DNA from: Hymenopus coronatus
Lineage: Eukaryota > Arthropoda > Insecta > Mantodea > Hymenopodidae
Assembly: GCA_030762935.1 (NCBI GenBank)
Contig: CM060881.1
Location: 100,672,001 to 100,736,000 of the forward strand
Reading direction: 5' to 3'
Length of the DNA: 64,000 bases
Position 1 is the stretch's first letter. Each line of letters begins with the position of its first letter. Shown here in pieces: positions 50,576 through 62,655 of the stretch. The translations under genes were made by a program, and so were the position numbers. The notes below the pieces were generated by a model that did no database searches, had not been told where the DNA came from, and was given only the letters and a program-made list of their open reading frames with translations.

Positions 50576-50974
50576 AGTGCCTTCTTGGGCTCTTTATATA
50601 CAAAAATTACTGTCATGGCGGCCTCTTTCTGATTGGACAGAAAGGGCGCACAATTGACGTCAATATTACCCAAGAATCAATTTCCTTATCCCAGGATGCA
50701 CTGTAAACCTCACGTTGTAAACCTAGTACAATGAAGAATTACCATCTTCCATATTTTTCAGTTCACCCTCGACTTAGCTCAAGCGTATGTGACTTGACAA
50801 AAGAGTCCTTTCTGACAAAAGAGCTTCTCATCCCCTTTTGACTCTCTTGGCATCAGCTTTCTTCTCCAGCTGAATTTTCAGTTAACTACATATATTTATA
50901 CTCATTTAATTTTACATTGCTAAATAATGAATAACTAATAATAATTGTAATAGGGGAGCTAATTAACGGTCTCA
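50576..50974. other. Unassigned intergenic sequence
   Basis: No feature recognised; ends at an HTR copy. Confidence 0.4.
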
Positions 50975-51450
50975 AAGTTTGGTATCTTCCAAGGATACGA
51001 CACGAATATTTTCAAGTAAATCCCCCCACAACTACCCTTTACATGGAACTTTTTTCGAACATTTTGATTTTCTAAAAACTGGCTCTAACGATTTTGATTA
51101 AAATATCGTATATTAAAGATATTTACTTGACAAATAATATGTATATCTTGAATTTTCTGGGAATAGCCTCTGAAGACTACTTTATTCTGGATGAATTTTA
51201 CGAAATTTGCATAACTGCTAAACCGTAAGAAATAGACAAAAAATTACCTCACAAAAAATGTGGAGCACATTAAAACACACAATTTATGTTTTATATATAT
51301 GTTATATATATTCGTGGAGTTGATCGTTTTTTAGATATTCCTTGTTTTTGGTTTAGCTTTGAAAAAATTGTATTTTTCTCATACAGGCATTTGTCAATTC
51401 CTGTCCATACAAACAAATGGACTTCAGTCGCATAGCAACCAGCAATTTGA
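50975..51450 (-). mobile_element. HTR repeat, minus partial copy
   Basis: From AAGTTTGGTATCTTCCAAGG to CATAGCAACCAGCAATTTGA; both ends missing. Confidence 0.75.
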
Positions 51451-52028
51451 CCTTACCGGATATTTTCCTCAATGTGACATGATTTAAATATTTCCTCAAA
51501 GAAAAGAAAATTTATATTGGTTTCCCAGTAAATATATTTTGTACACGGACGTTGGAGGCTCTCTTCATTGTCTTGTGTTGCATAAACTAACATGAAACTT
51601 ATTATTTTATATACCACAGTACAGATTTATTATTTTGCTCATGTTATTTGTATCTCGTAAAATGTTTACTACAGAACTGTATACTTCTGCACTCATCTAC
51701 ATATAACACAAACTCAGTAGCGGACGGGACTTCTGCCTCACTCCTCTCCACTCGGTTGTAAATAACGACCAGTACTAGAATTCAACTTAACCTAAAGCCA
51801 TGTCCGAAGTCATACATATTACTATACACAAAGAACAATTCTTGTCTCTTTCTGAAGTGCCTGCTTCCTACATATAAGATGTTCGCGTTATTCAAATTTG
51901 TTTTTCAAAAGAATCCGTTATTTTGGCTTTAAACAGTAACACAATGAAGAGTAGATTATTAGTTTATTATTGTTCTGTGTTATTATGTTAAACGTATCAC
52001 TATTATAATAATAACAACAGCAATAATA

Positions 52029-52063
<35 letters not shown>

Positions 52064-52689
52064 CAGAAATTCCCTCTCCGTTACTCACTCTTCCTTTAGT
52101 TTACTTTAACCTTACGTGTTTTCTACTTCAAAAATAAAAACATAAAGGCACTTATGAAATAGTTTCAAACTATCTACAACAAAAGTAGACGTTTTTGTAT
52201 ATTTTTTCATCCGGAAATGGTTTTTAAACGTATCGCATCTTTTATGAAGAATAAATTAATCACAATGTTAATACTACCGTGAGAGAGCAAAATATCTGGT
52301 AGTGTATAATAATAAACATTACTTCAATAATAATTGACATGCCACGCTTTAGCAAAAGTTAATGCAGCTATAGACTGGTGTTTAGGCATTTCGATCCCCG
52401 AATAGTAATCAAATCACTATCAAAATCTGCTGATCAAATCTGACAGGAGAATAATCTCCAACCAAACTGATTTTCTGCAATAGAGTTTCACTATCGGCTC
52501 GCCAATCAAAGCCGCCTTAATCTCCGTTCAATGTTGATTTGCTTTCTTGCAACCGAGTATTAACATTAGGAATAGAGGTTTCTAGCAGAGTAGATTTACC
52601 CCACTTCTCATTTCTACTTTTGAGCACGAGAGTATTCTGTGTGCTAGTTAGGCTGGCTACGAAACCCAATAAATTTGTGAAGAAAGAAT
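51451..52689. other. Unassigned intergenic sequence
   Basis: AT-rich; contains an (AAT)n run at 52027-52062. No coding frame or classified repeat seen. Confidence 0.4.
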
Positions 52690-52862
52690 ATCCAATACAT
52701 GTATAAATAACAAAGAATTTATCCTTCGGTGGTGTTAAAGATGGAATACAGATCACTCTTGAGGTTTAAGTTCCTTCTGTCGTTCAGTAAAGCAGTGCAC
52801 TCGAGGATAAGATGAGATGTTGAGACGACTTCTCGGGCTGAACATTTCGGGCATGGATCTTT
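52690..52862 (-). pseudogene. LINE C-terminal zinc-finger-like fragment
   Basis: Minus strand: PCPKCSAREVVSTSHLILEC followed by TALLNDRRNL. The C-x2-C...H-x4-C pattern near the protein end is typical of LINE ORF2 C termini. Short and unlinked to an RT here. Confidence 0.55.
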
Positions 52863-53108
52863 GCAGAAAACTTATCAAGTTAATGGAGATGTTGTCTTTT
52901 ATATAATGTGATTTAATTGTTATAGCCACAGTTTGATACTATTAGAATTGTTTGCCAATTTACATGTACTATACTTTACTGTTTCTAATGTTCAATTAGT
53001 TAAGTTCATGACCATATATTTGTATTAAATTTTGTATATACATTGATCTTATAAGAATACTGTGGTCGCTGATGACCTCTGTTGTTATAAAGCGACCTTA
53101 AATAAATC

Positions 53109-53142
<34 letters not shown>
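52863..53142 (+). mobile_element. LINE 3' UTR/tail ending in (TA)n
   Basis: GTCGCTGATGACCTCTGTTG then AAAGCGACCTTAAATAAATC and a (TA)n tail at 53112-53142. GCGACC...AATAAA ends before simple repeats are common for jockey/I-type LINEs. Confidence 0.5.
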
Positions 53143-53148
<6 letters not shown>

Positions 53149-53234
53149 ATTTATCCGTAATCTCTTGACTCTTTGCATTCCTGCCTATTAGCATAAAATA
53201 GGCTCCTTGTAATAAAGCTCGATACAGTTCTCAA

Positions 53235-53400
53235 CGTATTATAATTGTTTTTTAACCCACGTTAGCCTTCAGGTATAACCTTAGTGGCCATCAGCGGAGA
53301 GAAAGAATAACTTAAAACTCACAGAAACACACAACATTAAATGCCCATAGCGGGATTCGAACCCGCGGCCCCGGGAGTAGTATGGTTGACCATGGTATAA
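53235..53400 (-). repeat. tRNA-derived SINE, family G
   Basis: B box on the minus strand GCGGGTTCGAATCCCGCTAT; body includes TTCTTTCTCTCCGCTGATGG and AACGTGGGTTAAAAAACAAT. Lacks a clear A box, so I do not call it a tRNA gene. Confidence 0.6.
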
Positions 53401-53654
53401 ACAGAAGAGACAACAAATCTCTTAGGTCTTCTCATTTGCCATGTGAAGCCTAGCCGACAGTCTCGAGGGCAGTCAAAGCAAACCGATATGTGTTGCATAT
53501 CTAGCCTAGTGAGCTGTACTACTGAAGATATTCTTTATTTTCTGAATGGATAGATAATCAGAAGTTATCCATTTCAAAAATAAATGAAAGTGATTATTTT
53601 CCATTTTTAATTTAAATATTTGATTAATGGGCAATTCAATTTTAATATTCTTAT

Positions 53655-53660
53655 TTTTCC

Positions 53661-53704
<44 letters not shown>
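53655..53704 (+). repeat. (ATT)n microsatellite
   Basis: About 16 uninterrupted ATT units. Confidence 0.95.
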
Positions 53705-53707
<3 letters not shown>

Positions 53708-54300
53708 ATTATTACACAATGAGTGTATTAAATTTCATTGAAATTATTTACACTATTAGGCACACCTTTAATTAAACCCTGAATAAAAATGTATACCTAC
53801 ATAATTTAAGTGAAAAATACGCAGAGTCCTTTAATTAATCCTATTCAGATTTTCTTCTGGCTTTGGCACAAACAACATATGAAATAAAATGTCGCATTCA
53901 GCAACAATAATGTATTTTTCCCAACCGTAAAGGTGCCTTACTATTAAATGAAAGCAAATTTCCCATTGTTGATACGCTGTCCCATTCTGTTACGCTCATT
54001 ATTATTGAATTGAAATTGAACTTACGTATTAATTATTTTATAGTATAACATATTTTTTATGATACGTAAAATCTTTGCCCTCGTTTAATTGTAGTAGCAC
54101 TATAAAATATTTGTTATTTGTGAAATAAATATCGATTATCTTACAAAAATTGTTACTGACACTCGCAGTATAGCCTTGTAGTATTAATGAAACGCGTATC
54201 ATCGTTTGAGAACCCCTGCTTTAGTATTTGATATTACTTTTGCCAACAATATGTGGATAAAGCGATGATATACTTGGCGTAGCCGCGGTTAGATGTCGCT
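53705..54300. other. Unassigned sequence upstream of GIPC
   Basis: AT-rich without classified repeats. Base composition becomes more GC/CpG-rich from about 54270 (GTAGCCGCGGTTAGATGTCG), which may mark the start of the promoter/5' UTR. Confidence 0.4.
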
Positions 54301-54577
54301 AGCGTGCCGTTTCCCGTTGCAGCTATCCTGACTGCAGCCGTAAGTTGATGGAGGGGAGTAAATTACCTGAGTAGCAGAAAACCTGTTGTACAAGAGATAG
54401 TCGGATGCTGGAGTTTACGTGGAAGTGCTCTTAGGCAAGGATGTTTTGTTTTTCACAGTAATGATAAATGTAGACGGGTTGTATAGAGATAAGGTTTAGC
54501 TCATATCTCTAAACTCGTTATCTTGGTGCCATATCTCAACGGGACGACAGTATTTAATGTGTTAATACTCAGTTAAA
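54270..54577 (+). promoter_or_regulatory. GIPC 5' UTR and probable core promoter
   Basis: CpG-containing stretch directly upstream of the GIPC ATG. No TATA box was evident. Several short upstream ATGs are present (e.g. at 54344 and 54441), none in frame without a stop. Transcription start not determinable. Confidence 0.4.
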
Positions 54578-54817
54578 ATGTCGCTTTTCAAAAAGCGCTC
54601 AAAGAAAGAAAACAATTCGGAAATGAACGGTGATGTGAGTGATTTAAAACACCAGAACGGTACAAGACCAGTTCCGGATTCGTCTATCAGCCGTCCCAAG
54701 CTCATCTTCCACTGCCAACAGGCACAAGGCAGTCCTACGGGTCTGATTTCTGGGTTTTCTAACGTTAGAGAACTCTATCAGAAGATTGCAGAGTGTTACG
54801 AATTTCCTGCTGAAGAT
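54578..54817 (+). CDS. GIPC: GIPC-family PDZ adaptor protein, first coding exon
   Basis: 80 codons: [11 protein letters not shown] basic N terminus, a variable linker, then [20 protein letters not shown] and [18 protein letters not shown], ending in phase 0 at GTAAGT. The block LxFHxQ.A.GSPTG.I.GF.NV.ELY.KIAE matches the N-terminal GH1 region of GIPC1/synectin and fly kermit. Family knowledge: GIPC proteins are cytosolic adaptors that link receptors via a PDZ domain to myosin VI through the C-terminal GH2 domain. The next exon should start near the 'xxFCTLNTHK' segment; I did not find it before 64000, so the intron is over 9 kb. Frame intact; start has A at -3. Confidence 0.9.
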
Positions 54818-55204
54818 GTAAGTAAACCATTTTATCGACTTTCCATATTTATGCAGCATCCCTTGAGTTAGCTTAACTTCTGCTGGACTGCAATTATGTG
54901 GATAGGCTTAAAGAAACTGAATTAGCTTGATTCTTTATGATGATGCGACAAGATAGGTCAACTACCACGATTCTCCAAAGGGGGAGGGGCACTTCATAAT
55001 AAAAGTTTTTTTTAACTGTTTTTTCCCTGGTATAGTTTTACTGTAACGGGGAAAGCTAGTGACAGTTCTTACATTTCGCTAAAATCTAATGGTAAGTAGG
55101 TACCTACAAATATTTTTATTTTGCTTCTGCAAAGTGTTGAGTAATACGAGAGCAGTAGTTATAAACGTTGATCTACTTCAATAAAATAGAGGCAGAGAAG
55201 GAGT
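54818..55204 (+). other. GIPC intron 1, start
   Basis: No feature recognised beyond the splice donor at 54818 (GTAAGT). Confidence 0.5.
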
Positions 55205-55560
55205 TACATTCCAAACAAAACTTAAATGAAATTCCGCCGAAAATATGATTTAAGGACCCAGAATAAAATACATTTTATTTTAGAAAAAAATATATATCTC
55301 CATGTATGTATCTGTGTGTGTGTGTCTCCGAACAGCATAACAAAACGAAAATTCGGACAAATACCAAACAAGGTATTTTCGTTTAGTAGTATCTTCAAGA
55401 AAATCTCTAACCTCCAACTACACTTGGAAAATTTTTCTAATATTTCATTTATTTTATCAAACGAGTCAAGTTTTGATTAAAATAAATATATTAAAGAAAT
55501 TTACATGGCAAATTTATTGAAGTTTATGAAAATAGCCTGTGAACTCCACTTCATTAAAAT
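55205..55560 (-). repeat. HTR repeat, diverged minus copy
   Basis: TTCCAAACAAAACTTAAATG.. (for CACCCAAAAATTCGATACC), a (TG)n core at 55311-55325, and AAATAGCCTGTGAACTCCAC. Shorter spacing and many changes: an old copy. Confidence 0.55.
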
Positions 55561-55574
55561 GGTAAAAGGCGTGC

Positions 55575-55850
55575 TATTTATGGACGCTCTTTAACTAATG
55601 TTCTCAGCGTCCCATTCTAAGTTGGGCGTGAAAGACCGCTTAATTTTGCTCAGAGGACTCTCTATCAGGCTTGAGGTTCTTTTACGTGGCGTAAATCTAC
55701 GACACGGGACCCACGGCTTTAGTTCCCTTCCGAAGGAAGTCCTGCTAAGGATTTTTACACCCTAAAAAATCCATCGTCTTCCGCCGGGTTTGAACCCGCG
55801 ACCTTGGGTATATGAAGTTAGCATGGTAACCTTATACCACGGAGGGCAAC
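55575..55850 (-). repeat. tRNA-derived SINE, family F
   Basis: Most complete family F copy: reversed head GTTAGCATGGTAACCTTATA..CGGAGGGCAAC, B box CGGGTTTGAACCCGCGACC, body GAAGGAAGTCCTGCTAAGGA and GCTCAGAGGACTCTCTATCA. Confidence 0.8.
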
Positions 55851-56039
55851 TCTGCACTTCATTCGGAAGGAATTGTATTTAATCTTGTATAATTGGTGTA
55901 TACTTAAGATTTATATGAAGATGAACTATACGAAAAGTTGAGGCCTGTTTAAAATAAACAGTTTACTTCAGAAAACCTTTTTTGAGATGTAAGCCATTTC
56001 CGAGATATCCTCTATTATATTCCTTCAGCCTGGTTGGTC

Positions 56040-56170
56040 ATGCTGGACGATGAAAGAAATCGGTGAAATGATCTCGGGGTCCACGGAGCTTAAAGTTACT
56101 CGACATTCGTTTTCTCAAAATAAAGGAAACCCCTATTTTGCCCTAAGCGAGATTCGAACTCGCGAACTCT
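56040..56170 (-). repeat. tRNA-derived SINE, family H
   Basis: Reverse of the 13640 copy: CACGGAGCTTAAAGTTACTC, GACATTCGTTTTCTCA, CTAAGCGAGATTCGAACTCG. Confidence 0.68.
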
Positions 56171-56478
56171 TTACTACGTTTCCATGGGGAATTGATATCG
56201 ATGTCCATCTCAATACGATCCGCGTTGCACGTGTTAAATTCAATATGAATTTAAATCGTTTTGAAGTGAAAGTTTCAAAAATAATATAATCATCTATTTA
56301 TGCTTGGAATTGCGTTGACGAATGTTTATTATATGTGTTATAAGCAGGTTTTGCATTAAATAATTATATTTGAGAATACCTTGCAAAGTATAGAAACCAT
56401 AAAAGTGGTTCTGTTGTAATCTTACACAAAGAAATAAACAAAAAGCATTAACACATGACTACCGCGTGCCACAACAAT

Positions 56479-56545
<67 letters not shown>

Positions 56546-56553
56546 CTTTGTTT

Positions 56554-56614
<61 letters not shown>

Positions 56615-56624
56615 GACTTTGTTT

Positions 56625-56662
<38 letters not shown>

Positions 56663-56875
56663 AGACTTTGTTTAGCTGTTTACCGCACTCAAAAAGATTT
56701 GAAAACGAGGTGTTTACATCCGACATATTTCGAACCGATCTCATTCCGATGATACTTTTAAGATGATCGGATCTAAAATTCAGTACGATTTGAATCCCCG
56801 TTTCCATGCAGTATTCAATACGGTAAATGGCGTACTCAAATCGATTTAAATTTCTCATGGAAACGTAGTAAATGT
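56171..56875. mobile_element. MITE-like element with ACTACGTTTCCATG ends, disrupted by poly-A
   Basis: TTTACTACGTTTCCATGGGG at the left and CATGGAAACGTAGTAAA at the right form terminal inverted repeats of at least 14 bp. Subterminal AATTTAAATCG/CGATTTAAATT words are also mirrored. The terminus type suggests a PIF/Harbinger-like MITE, but the target duplication is unclear. The middle holds large A-tracts. Confidence 0.5.
56481..56661 (+). repeat. Tandem poly-A blocks separated by GACTTTGTTTAGC
   Basis: Three A-runs (about 62, 46 and 32 A) each followed by (GAAG)AGACTTTGTTTAGC. The last unit runs into unique sequence TGTTTACCGCACTC. Run lengths may be assembly-sensitive. Confidence 0.85.
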
Positions 56876-57536
56876 GTGGCAGACGCTACTCATACACTAC
56901 CGAGGCGAGCTGTTCGAATTGTTCAATTCTTTCAATAAAGTACAAATTCCTTTCGATTTTCAGTTGTTTCTCCCGATTGCATCGAAAGAACATGGAATTT
57001 TAAGGCCAGCAAGTAGCGTCCAGTAAACTTTCATAAGAATAGTTTGTGTAGCTACTAATAAGCATTAGAGGGTAGAGAAAGTTATGTGAGTGTGGCACAT
57101 CAAATTTTTTGTCGAGCACTGACCAAAATACAGTTTGCCAGGTATGTTTTAGTTAAAAGCTATTACCAAACAGATTAACTCCTGTTTACTAAATTAGAAT
57201 TTTGCTGCTTTCGTTTTCTTAACTGACCACATAGTTATTATTTAAATGTATTCAAATAAGGGAAAAAGATCCTTGGAGCTGAAGTAAATGAGCTGTTTTG
57301 TCAACTATAGTTTTGTTTGTCACCGCAATATAGTTGAGATACACCCTTGTAATCACCATTGTAAAACATTCTGCATTTAAATCTCCTTCTCTGTTTTATG
57401 CCAGTTTACATAAGTTTTGTTGGAAATACATTTCTGGTAATTGTGACCCCCGAATTTCCACTTGCAGTACCTTAAAGTTTATATTTGTTGAAGAACTTTT
57501 AATTTATCTGTCAAGACATTTGATATAAAAAAGAAA
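56876..57536. other. Unassigned, GIPC intron
   Basis: Contains a short HTR-like start (GTAGAGAAAGTTATGTGAGT) at about 57073. Otherwise nothing recognised. Confidence 0.4.
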
Positions 57537-58430
57537 AATATGATTTATTACATTCACATGCCTCTCTACCCATTCTTCAATAAATGATTCTTTACAAAAG
57601 TTTACTATATATATATAAAGATAATTGCACACATAGATAATTGCACACATATACGTTTCCTGTTAATCGAATAATATTTGCAGATGTGCTTTTATTGCAT
57701 TTTTCCTTGTAGATACAATGGTATAAGAAATATATTCGGCTAAAGCTTTAGTCAGATCTTCAAAGAACTGGCGTTATGAGATGGTTTTGAAAGGCGTTCT
57801 CTATGCTTGACCAGAAGAAAGATAAACATATAAAATACTTCCCATTTCAAAAATGATAAGCATTGCTGTATTGAAATCAATCACATGGAATGTCTCGGGA
57901 AATATTAACTAAAAAATATTATATCTATGTCCATCTCTTTCAGTTTACTGGGTAAAAGTTATGCAATGATGATATATTTAGAGGCTATTCCTAAAAAATT
58001 CAAAATATAGATTTAATTTACTGTAGAAATATCACAAAATTATGGTATTTAATAAAAATCGTTAGAGCCATTTTTGAGAAAATAAATATTTTCGTAAAAT
58101 GTTCCATGTAAAGGGTAGATGGAGTGAGGCAATTATCTGAAAATCGTGTGGCATCCTTGACAGATGCAAAGTTTAAATATCAAGTTTGGTATTTAACAGA
58201 CTTTTCAGTTTTGAGTTAGGCTGTTCGCAGACACACCCACAAATACACGCGCACGCGCGGACCTTCTTCCTTTTTAATTTTTTTTTAAAGTTTTTATTAT
58301 TTTTAAATGTATTTATTCAGGATACCTCAGAACATATATTTCCGGTGAAATCTCGACATCTAAAATCTGGGTGGAATACAATACTTCCCCTACTAATCAT
58401 AGTAAAGAAAGTAAAAATTGAAATTCTGAT
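57537..58430 (+). mobile_element. HTR repeat, diverged full-length copy
   Basis: TATGATTTATTACATTCACA start to CTAATCATAGTAAAGAAAGT end; all family blocks are in order, with a short CA/CGCG core (58233-58258). More diverged than the 43836 copy. Confidence 0.72.
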
Positions 58431-58684
58431 TCATATTTTAGGCATTTTCAAGGTGAAATTCTGTTTCATATTTTAGGCATTTTCAAGGACGTATAGTAAT
58501 CTTTCCTCCTCAAAAAAGTAGAAATTCAATGTTTTCTTACATTTAATTTAATATTATAAGATGATTATGTTACTAGGTACTTTTTATGGGCTAATGTTTA
58601 CTTAGATTTAACTCATGCAGCAGCTCAGCATAAGGGCAACAAGCCATGGATAATCGATCACCAGTAATGAGTAAGGTGTTTTTT

Positions 58685-58860
58685 TTTAGTGTTTAGTGCC
58701 CGCTTTTACTACCATGGCACCGCAGGCGGTGACACTGGTGATATATGGAATGAAGATGGAGCACCGGTGGAATTAGATGGCGGAGGAACCCGGAGAAAAC
58801 CCGCCCCTGCGCCGCTTTGTCCACCACAAATCTCACATGCGGTCGCTAGGGATCGAGCAT
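58685..58860 (-). repeat. tRNA-derived SINE, family A, 5'-truncated
   Basis: GTTTAGTGCCCGCTTTTACT, GCACCGCAGGCGGTGACACT, TTTGTCCACCACAAATCTCA; stops at the B box region (GGGATCGAGC). Confidence 0.8.
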
Positions 58861-61277
58861 ATTTAGTCTTAAGTAAACATACCTTTGTCATGTTTGCCAG
58901 CTGAGAATCGCGCCTGACATTTTCAGAACCACTAAAGCTTGGTACCGTGAGGTTTAAACCGCAAGCCTTGGAAAACCAATCTTCAAAAGTTTGCCGAGTT
59001 GGGCAGGATGGGAGGCGAGATCCTCATATTTTGAAAAAAGAATGCTGATGAGTGTTTAGTGAACGCGAGTGCAGTTGATTCACAAAGAAAATGCATCTCC
59101 ACGCCCCAGAAAAGTGTAACTTATTCTTGTAGCCCAATAGCAATCCTGATCTGAAGCTTGTAGACTCCACGTGGAGCTTCAGTTCCAAAATTATGAATTC
59201 AGGTCTTGTAAAAGAGAGAAAGCCGATCTAGAAACATATTGTGATAGTAAGAAGTTGCAACTCTGCAGAAAGGACTCTAAGAGGGAAAGTGTGTGGGAAA
59301 ATGACTATAAGTGTTCCTCAAAGGAGGCAGCCGAACTCCGCACGCGTTAGCTAAACCGACTCTACTACTCGATCACGATATGATTTAGTGATGGAAGTAT
59401 TCGAATGCAAAATATCGATGTGTTCAGTTCTTGGACATTCTCGAGATATTTCGAATCCAGAATGCTGTATTCAAATACTTCCTCGGTGGGGCAAGTGCAC
59501 CGATTCTCGTTTGAGAATGCCTTGAATGCATGTTGCACTCAGACAGGTGCAGGTGCACCGAACTGAATCGAGATTTCAATTCGAGGTAGTGCTGGCATAG
59601 TTTCATGTAAATATGGTGCTCATTCTGAGAGGTTCAATGTGTAAGGTAAAATCCTTATTTTAGAGATATTTCAAGTCATGTAGCGTTTGAGGGATTTTTG
59701 TGTGTTTGTAAAATTAACGAAATTAAATTTTAATAAATTAGTTATTGTTTCATTATGAAATGTAGTTCCGTTGAAGTGATGCAATGGTAGAAAGGTGAAT
59801 CCCTGAATTAAAGGTATGCTACTCATGAGTCACTGTGTATTATCCTATAAATTTGTTGCCATTAAATGAATTTAAAATAGGGGTTGGGGCAGAAAATCCT
59901 TACAGGGAATTAAATCTCATAGTTCGCCACATTTGCATATTCAGGAACTGTGTCTTAAATGAATTCAGTTTCATCAGACTGCTTTTCTGAGACTTAAGAG
60001 ACTTCCTCTTCGTTGATTTTTTGCAACCTGGCAATGCTTTGGGTGCAACTAATAGCTGGTCCCATGTTCAATTTAATTGTTTAGCAGGGACATTCAAAGC
60101 AAACATGATTCCAATAAAGTGATAGCTGAATGGAATAACATCCCCCAACTATTTCTTTGATCATGAGAAAGATGACAGTGAAATTAGAACCCATCCAATT
60201 CTGGAGAAAAATGAGCTAGGTTCAAATTTTCAGCGAGAAGTACTACTATATTTTAATAACACAGATGCTTTAGCTTAGAGTGGTTTTCCCTTTCGGATGT
60301 GGTGGAGGTGAGGTCATAATCATACAAATTAAAAAAGAAATAATAATAATAATAATAACAACAACAATAATAATTATAATAATAAACATTTTTTTCTTCC
60401 TTGCCATATCACGTTGAGAATTTTTTTTTATGGTTAGATATATTAAATTCAAGAAAAGAAATACATTGCATTCTTCAACGGTAGCAGCATTAATAAGAAT
60501 CAAACCGGACATAAGGGATTCTAACAAAGTGCGTAGTGACTATCCATTGACAGGGGAAATGTTAAAGCTATTTAATGCCGGAATGGGTAAACGGGACTCT
60601 TAAGCAGTTCTTCCTTAGAAGCTCCATGGAGAAAAAAGATTTTCAACTATAGTTACCCTCAGGACATCAAACACAGACTGCTGTAGGACATGCTGCAATA
60701 TAGAAAAGGGAAATAAAGCATTTCTTCTTTATTTTATAATTTTTAAATCATTTTAGATTTATTTGATTAAAAGTAGGATATTTTGTATAAAGTAGGGGCA
60801 TTTCAGTATCTCGATAGGAATATTTCAGTATCTCGGTCGGGATATTTCATATCAACAACTTGACAACACTGAAGGTCATTTATATGCTGGGCCTTTGCCG
60901 GTTAGAGCGGAGGTGGGTGCTGACCGATAAGTGATGATAAAACTCCTGGCTCTGTTTTTCATTGATTGCATGTACGTAAACACACGCGCACACACACACA
61001 CACACATGTTTGGGCAAAGCTTGGAATAATTTTTAAGAACACACGAAAAAAGGATAACAAGAATAAGTGATTATCCCAAATATTATAATGACGTTCACTG
61101 TGGGCTGCATGTATTGCATTCCGAGTCCGAAGAAATTCACGGTTCTGGTTTCATAATTTGATAGTAATTATTTCTCGCGCTAGTTGCTAAATGGACGAAA
61201 GAGGGTTGCCAATTTTGTCTGCTACTCAATTGTCTTTACGAGTTGAAACTCTAAAATCATTCTGTTGATAATGTATA
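58861..61277. other. Long stretch with little recognisable
   Basis: At 59386 TAGTGATGGAAGTATTCGAA resembles a hAT-type end with mirrored ATTCGAA words; its partner was not found. 60340-60385 is an AAT/AAC simple repeat and 60979-61006 a (CA)n run. A minus-strand open stretch at 60527-60430 (LINAATVEECNVFL) has no family I recognise. Confidence 0.35.
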
Positions 61278-61405
61278 ACATATTTCATTAAGTATACCAC
61301 CGAAAAATCACTTAAATAAGTACACTAACCTGTGTATTGAAATATTTCACTAAGTATACTACCGAAAAATCACTTAAATAAGTACACTAACCTATGTATT
61401 GAAAC
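61278..61405 (+). repeat. Tandem duplication, about 64 bp x 2
   Basis: TATTTCATTAAGTATACCAC... and AATATTTCACTAAGTATACT... are consecutive, each containing CGAAAAATCACTTAAATAAG and TACACTAACCT. They differ at only a few positions, so it is a recent duplication. Confidence 0.85.
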
Positions 61406-61589
61406 GCATTTTTGTTTATGCTTCTGCTATTCGAGAATTACATCCAAACACTACACACGTATTGACCATTATACTGATTTAAAACTTACACTCTAAATTT
61501 ACTGCTTAATTGAACATTTAACACAAAAAATATTATTTTTGGGTGCACATTTAACCCACACAAGGCATTCTCATCTCAAAAGTGCGGTG

Positions 61590-61990
61590 TCTAAATATGG
61601 CAGCTTGGCAAAGACATGCTTAACCAGTCACAATGCATAAGTATAGGGCATTTCCGATCTAATATCTTTATGTCTGTGATTTGCCATTGTTGCGATTCCG
61701 TGATGTTATGATGTATCCAACGCGGATATATTGCGGAATCTGAGATATCTTGTAATATGGAGCACCTTTTGAGGCATACGCCTACCTGTGCGGCTAATTC
61801 ACGCACTGTCCATCGACGATCAACGTCCAACAGGGAAGTAAGGGACTGAATTGTATAGTTGTCAGTTTGGCATCATCCTGAACATCGTCCATACCTTCAC
61901 GAAACATTTCACTCATTTTGTGACTCCACGGAAGGCTTACCCTGCATCACCATAGGATCGCTATAGTAGCGGATAGCAATCTTAAGCACC
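61590..61990 (-). pseudogene. mariner-type transposase N-terminal relic
   Basis: Minus strand: VDRRWTVRELAAQVGVC followed by ILQDI, RWIHHNITESQQWQ. This resembles the second helix-turn-helix of mariner-type transposases ('D.R.TVRE.A...G.S...V..IL...L...K...RWVPH.L'). The catalytic domain is missing. Stops are present upstream. Confidence 0.62.
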
Positions 61991-62189
61991 ATATTCCAAA
62001 GTGTTTGCACCTCTACTTCTACTACTGTACAACCGTTTTGGCAACTCTTGGTGCTAAGAAATAGCTAAAAGTGATTGCAAAAGACCGGAAATGGCTAGCT
62101 ATAGACTATATCATTACGTGCATGCAAATCAGCTAATTAATTTTTTGCATAATAAATGTTGATTAAATGCTATTATAATTTAGTTCGAA

Positions 62190-62352
62190 ATGTTCGAAAA
62201 ATGTTCTGCATAAAGGGTAGTTGTGGGTGGGGGATATTCCTGAAAATCACCGTGTAGAGTTGGAAGATACTGAACTTAAATACCAAGTTTGTTATGTATC
62301 CTACTTTTCGTTTTTGAGTTATGTTGTTCACAAACGCGCGGGCGTGGACCTT
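62190..62352 (+). repeat. HTR repeat, internal 3' fragment
   Basis: AAATGTTCTGCATAAAGGGT, GGTGGGGGATATTCCTGAAA, ACTTTTCGTTTTTGAGTTAT and ACAAACGCGCGGGCGTGGAC; truncated before the hairpin. Confidence 0.65.
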
Positions 62353-62354
62353 TT

Positions 62355-62655
62355 ATGAATTGGAAAATGGATCTTGGAATAATCAGGAAGAATGGAAAAA
62401 GGAAAACCAAAGGATTGCCTGAAATAAGTAAAAGTAAAATCTACTCGCGCGAAGTCCAGCGACTGTACCCGAAACTGACTTATTTGGTTAAAGGCTTTAC
62501 GGACAATAAGAGCTTTAGAACCCCTTGGATCTCTGATCTGACTCTTTGAGTAGTCACTGAGCGTCCACATGACGTCTGTATCTGCCACTTTCAGTATTTC
62601 AAAAGAATAATCCGAAAACAATACAGTGTGCCAGCGAATTTTCACCACACACATT
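62355..62655. other. Unassigned open stretch next to an HTR break
   Basis: Both strands are open here: plus KIYSREVQRLYPKLTYLVKG and minus RWHTVLFSDYSFEILKVAD. Neither matches a family I know. It begins exactly where the HTR fragment ends, which suggests a captured or flanking transposon segment. Confidence 0.25.

Noticed and set aside
53340..53400. tRNA gene on the minus strand
   Set aside because: Good B box but no convincing A box or acceptor stem; part of a longer SINE-like unit.
56448..56858. 136-codon Phe-rich and 103-codon Lys-rich open frames
   Set aside because: Products of the poly-A blocks.
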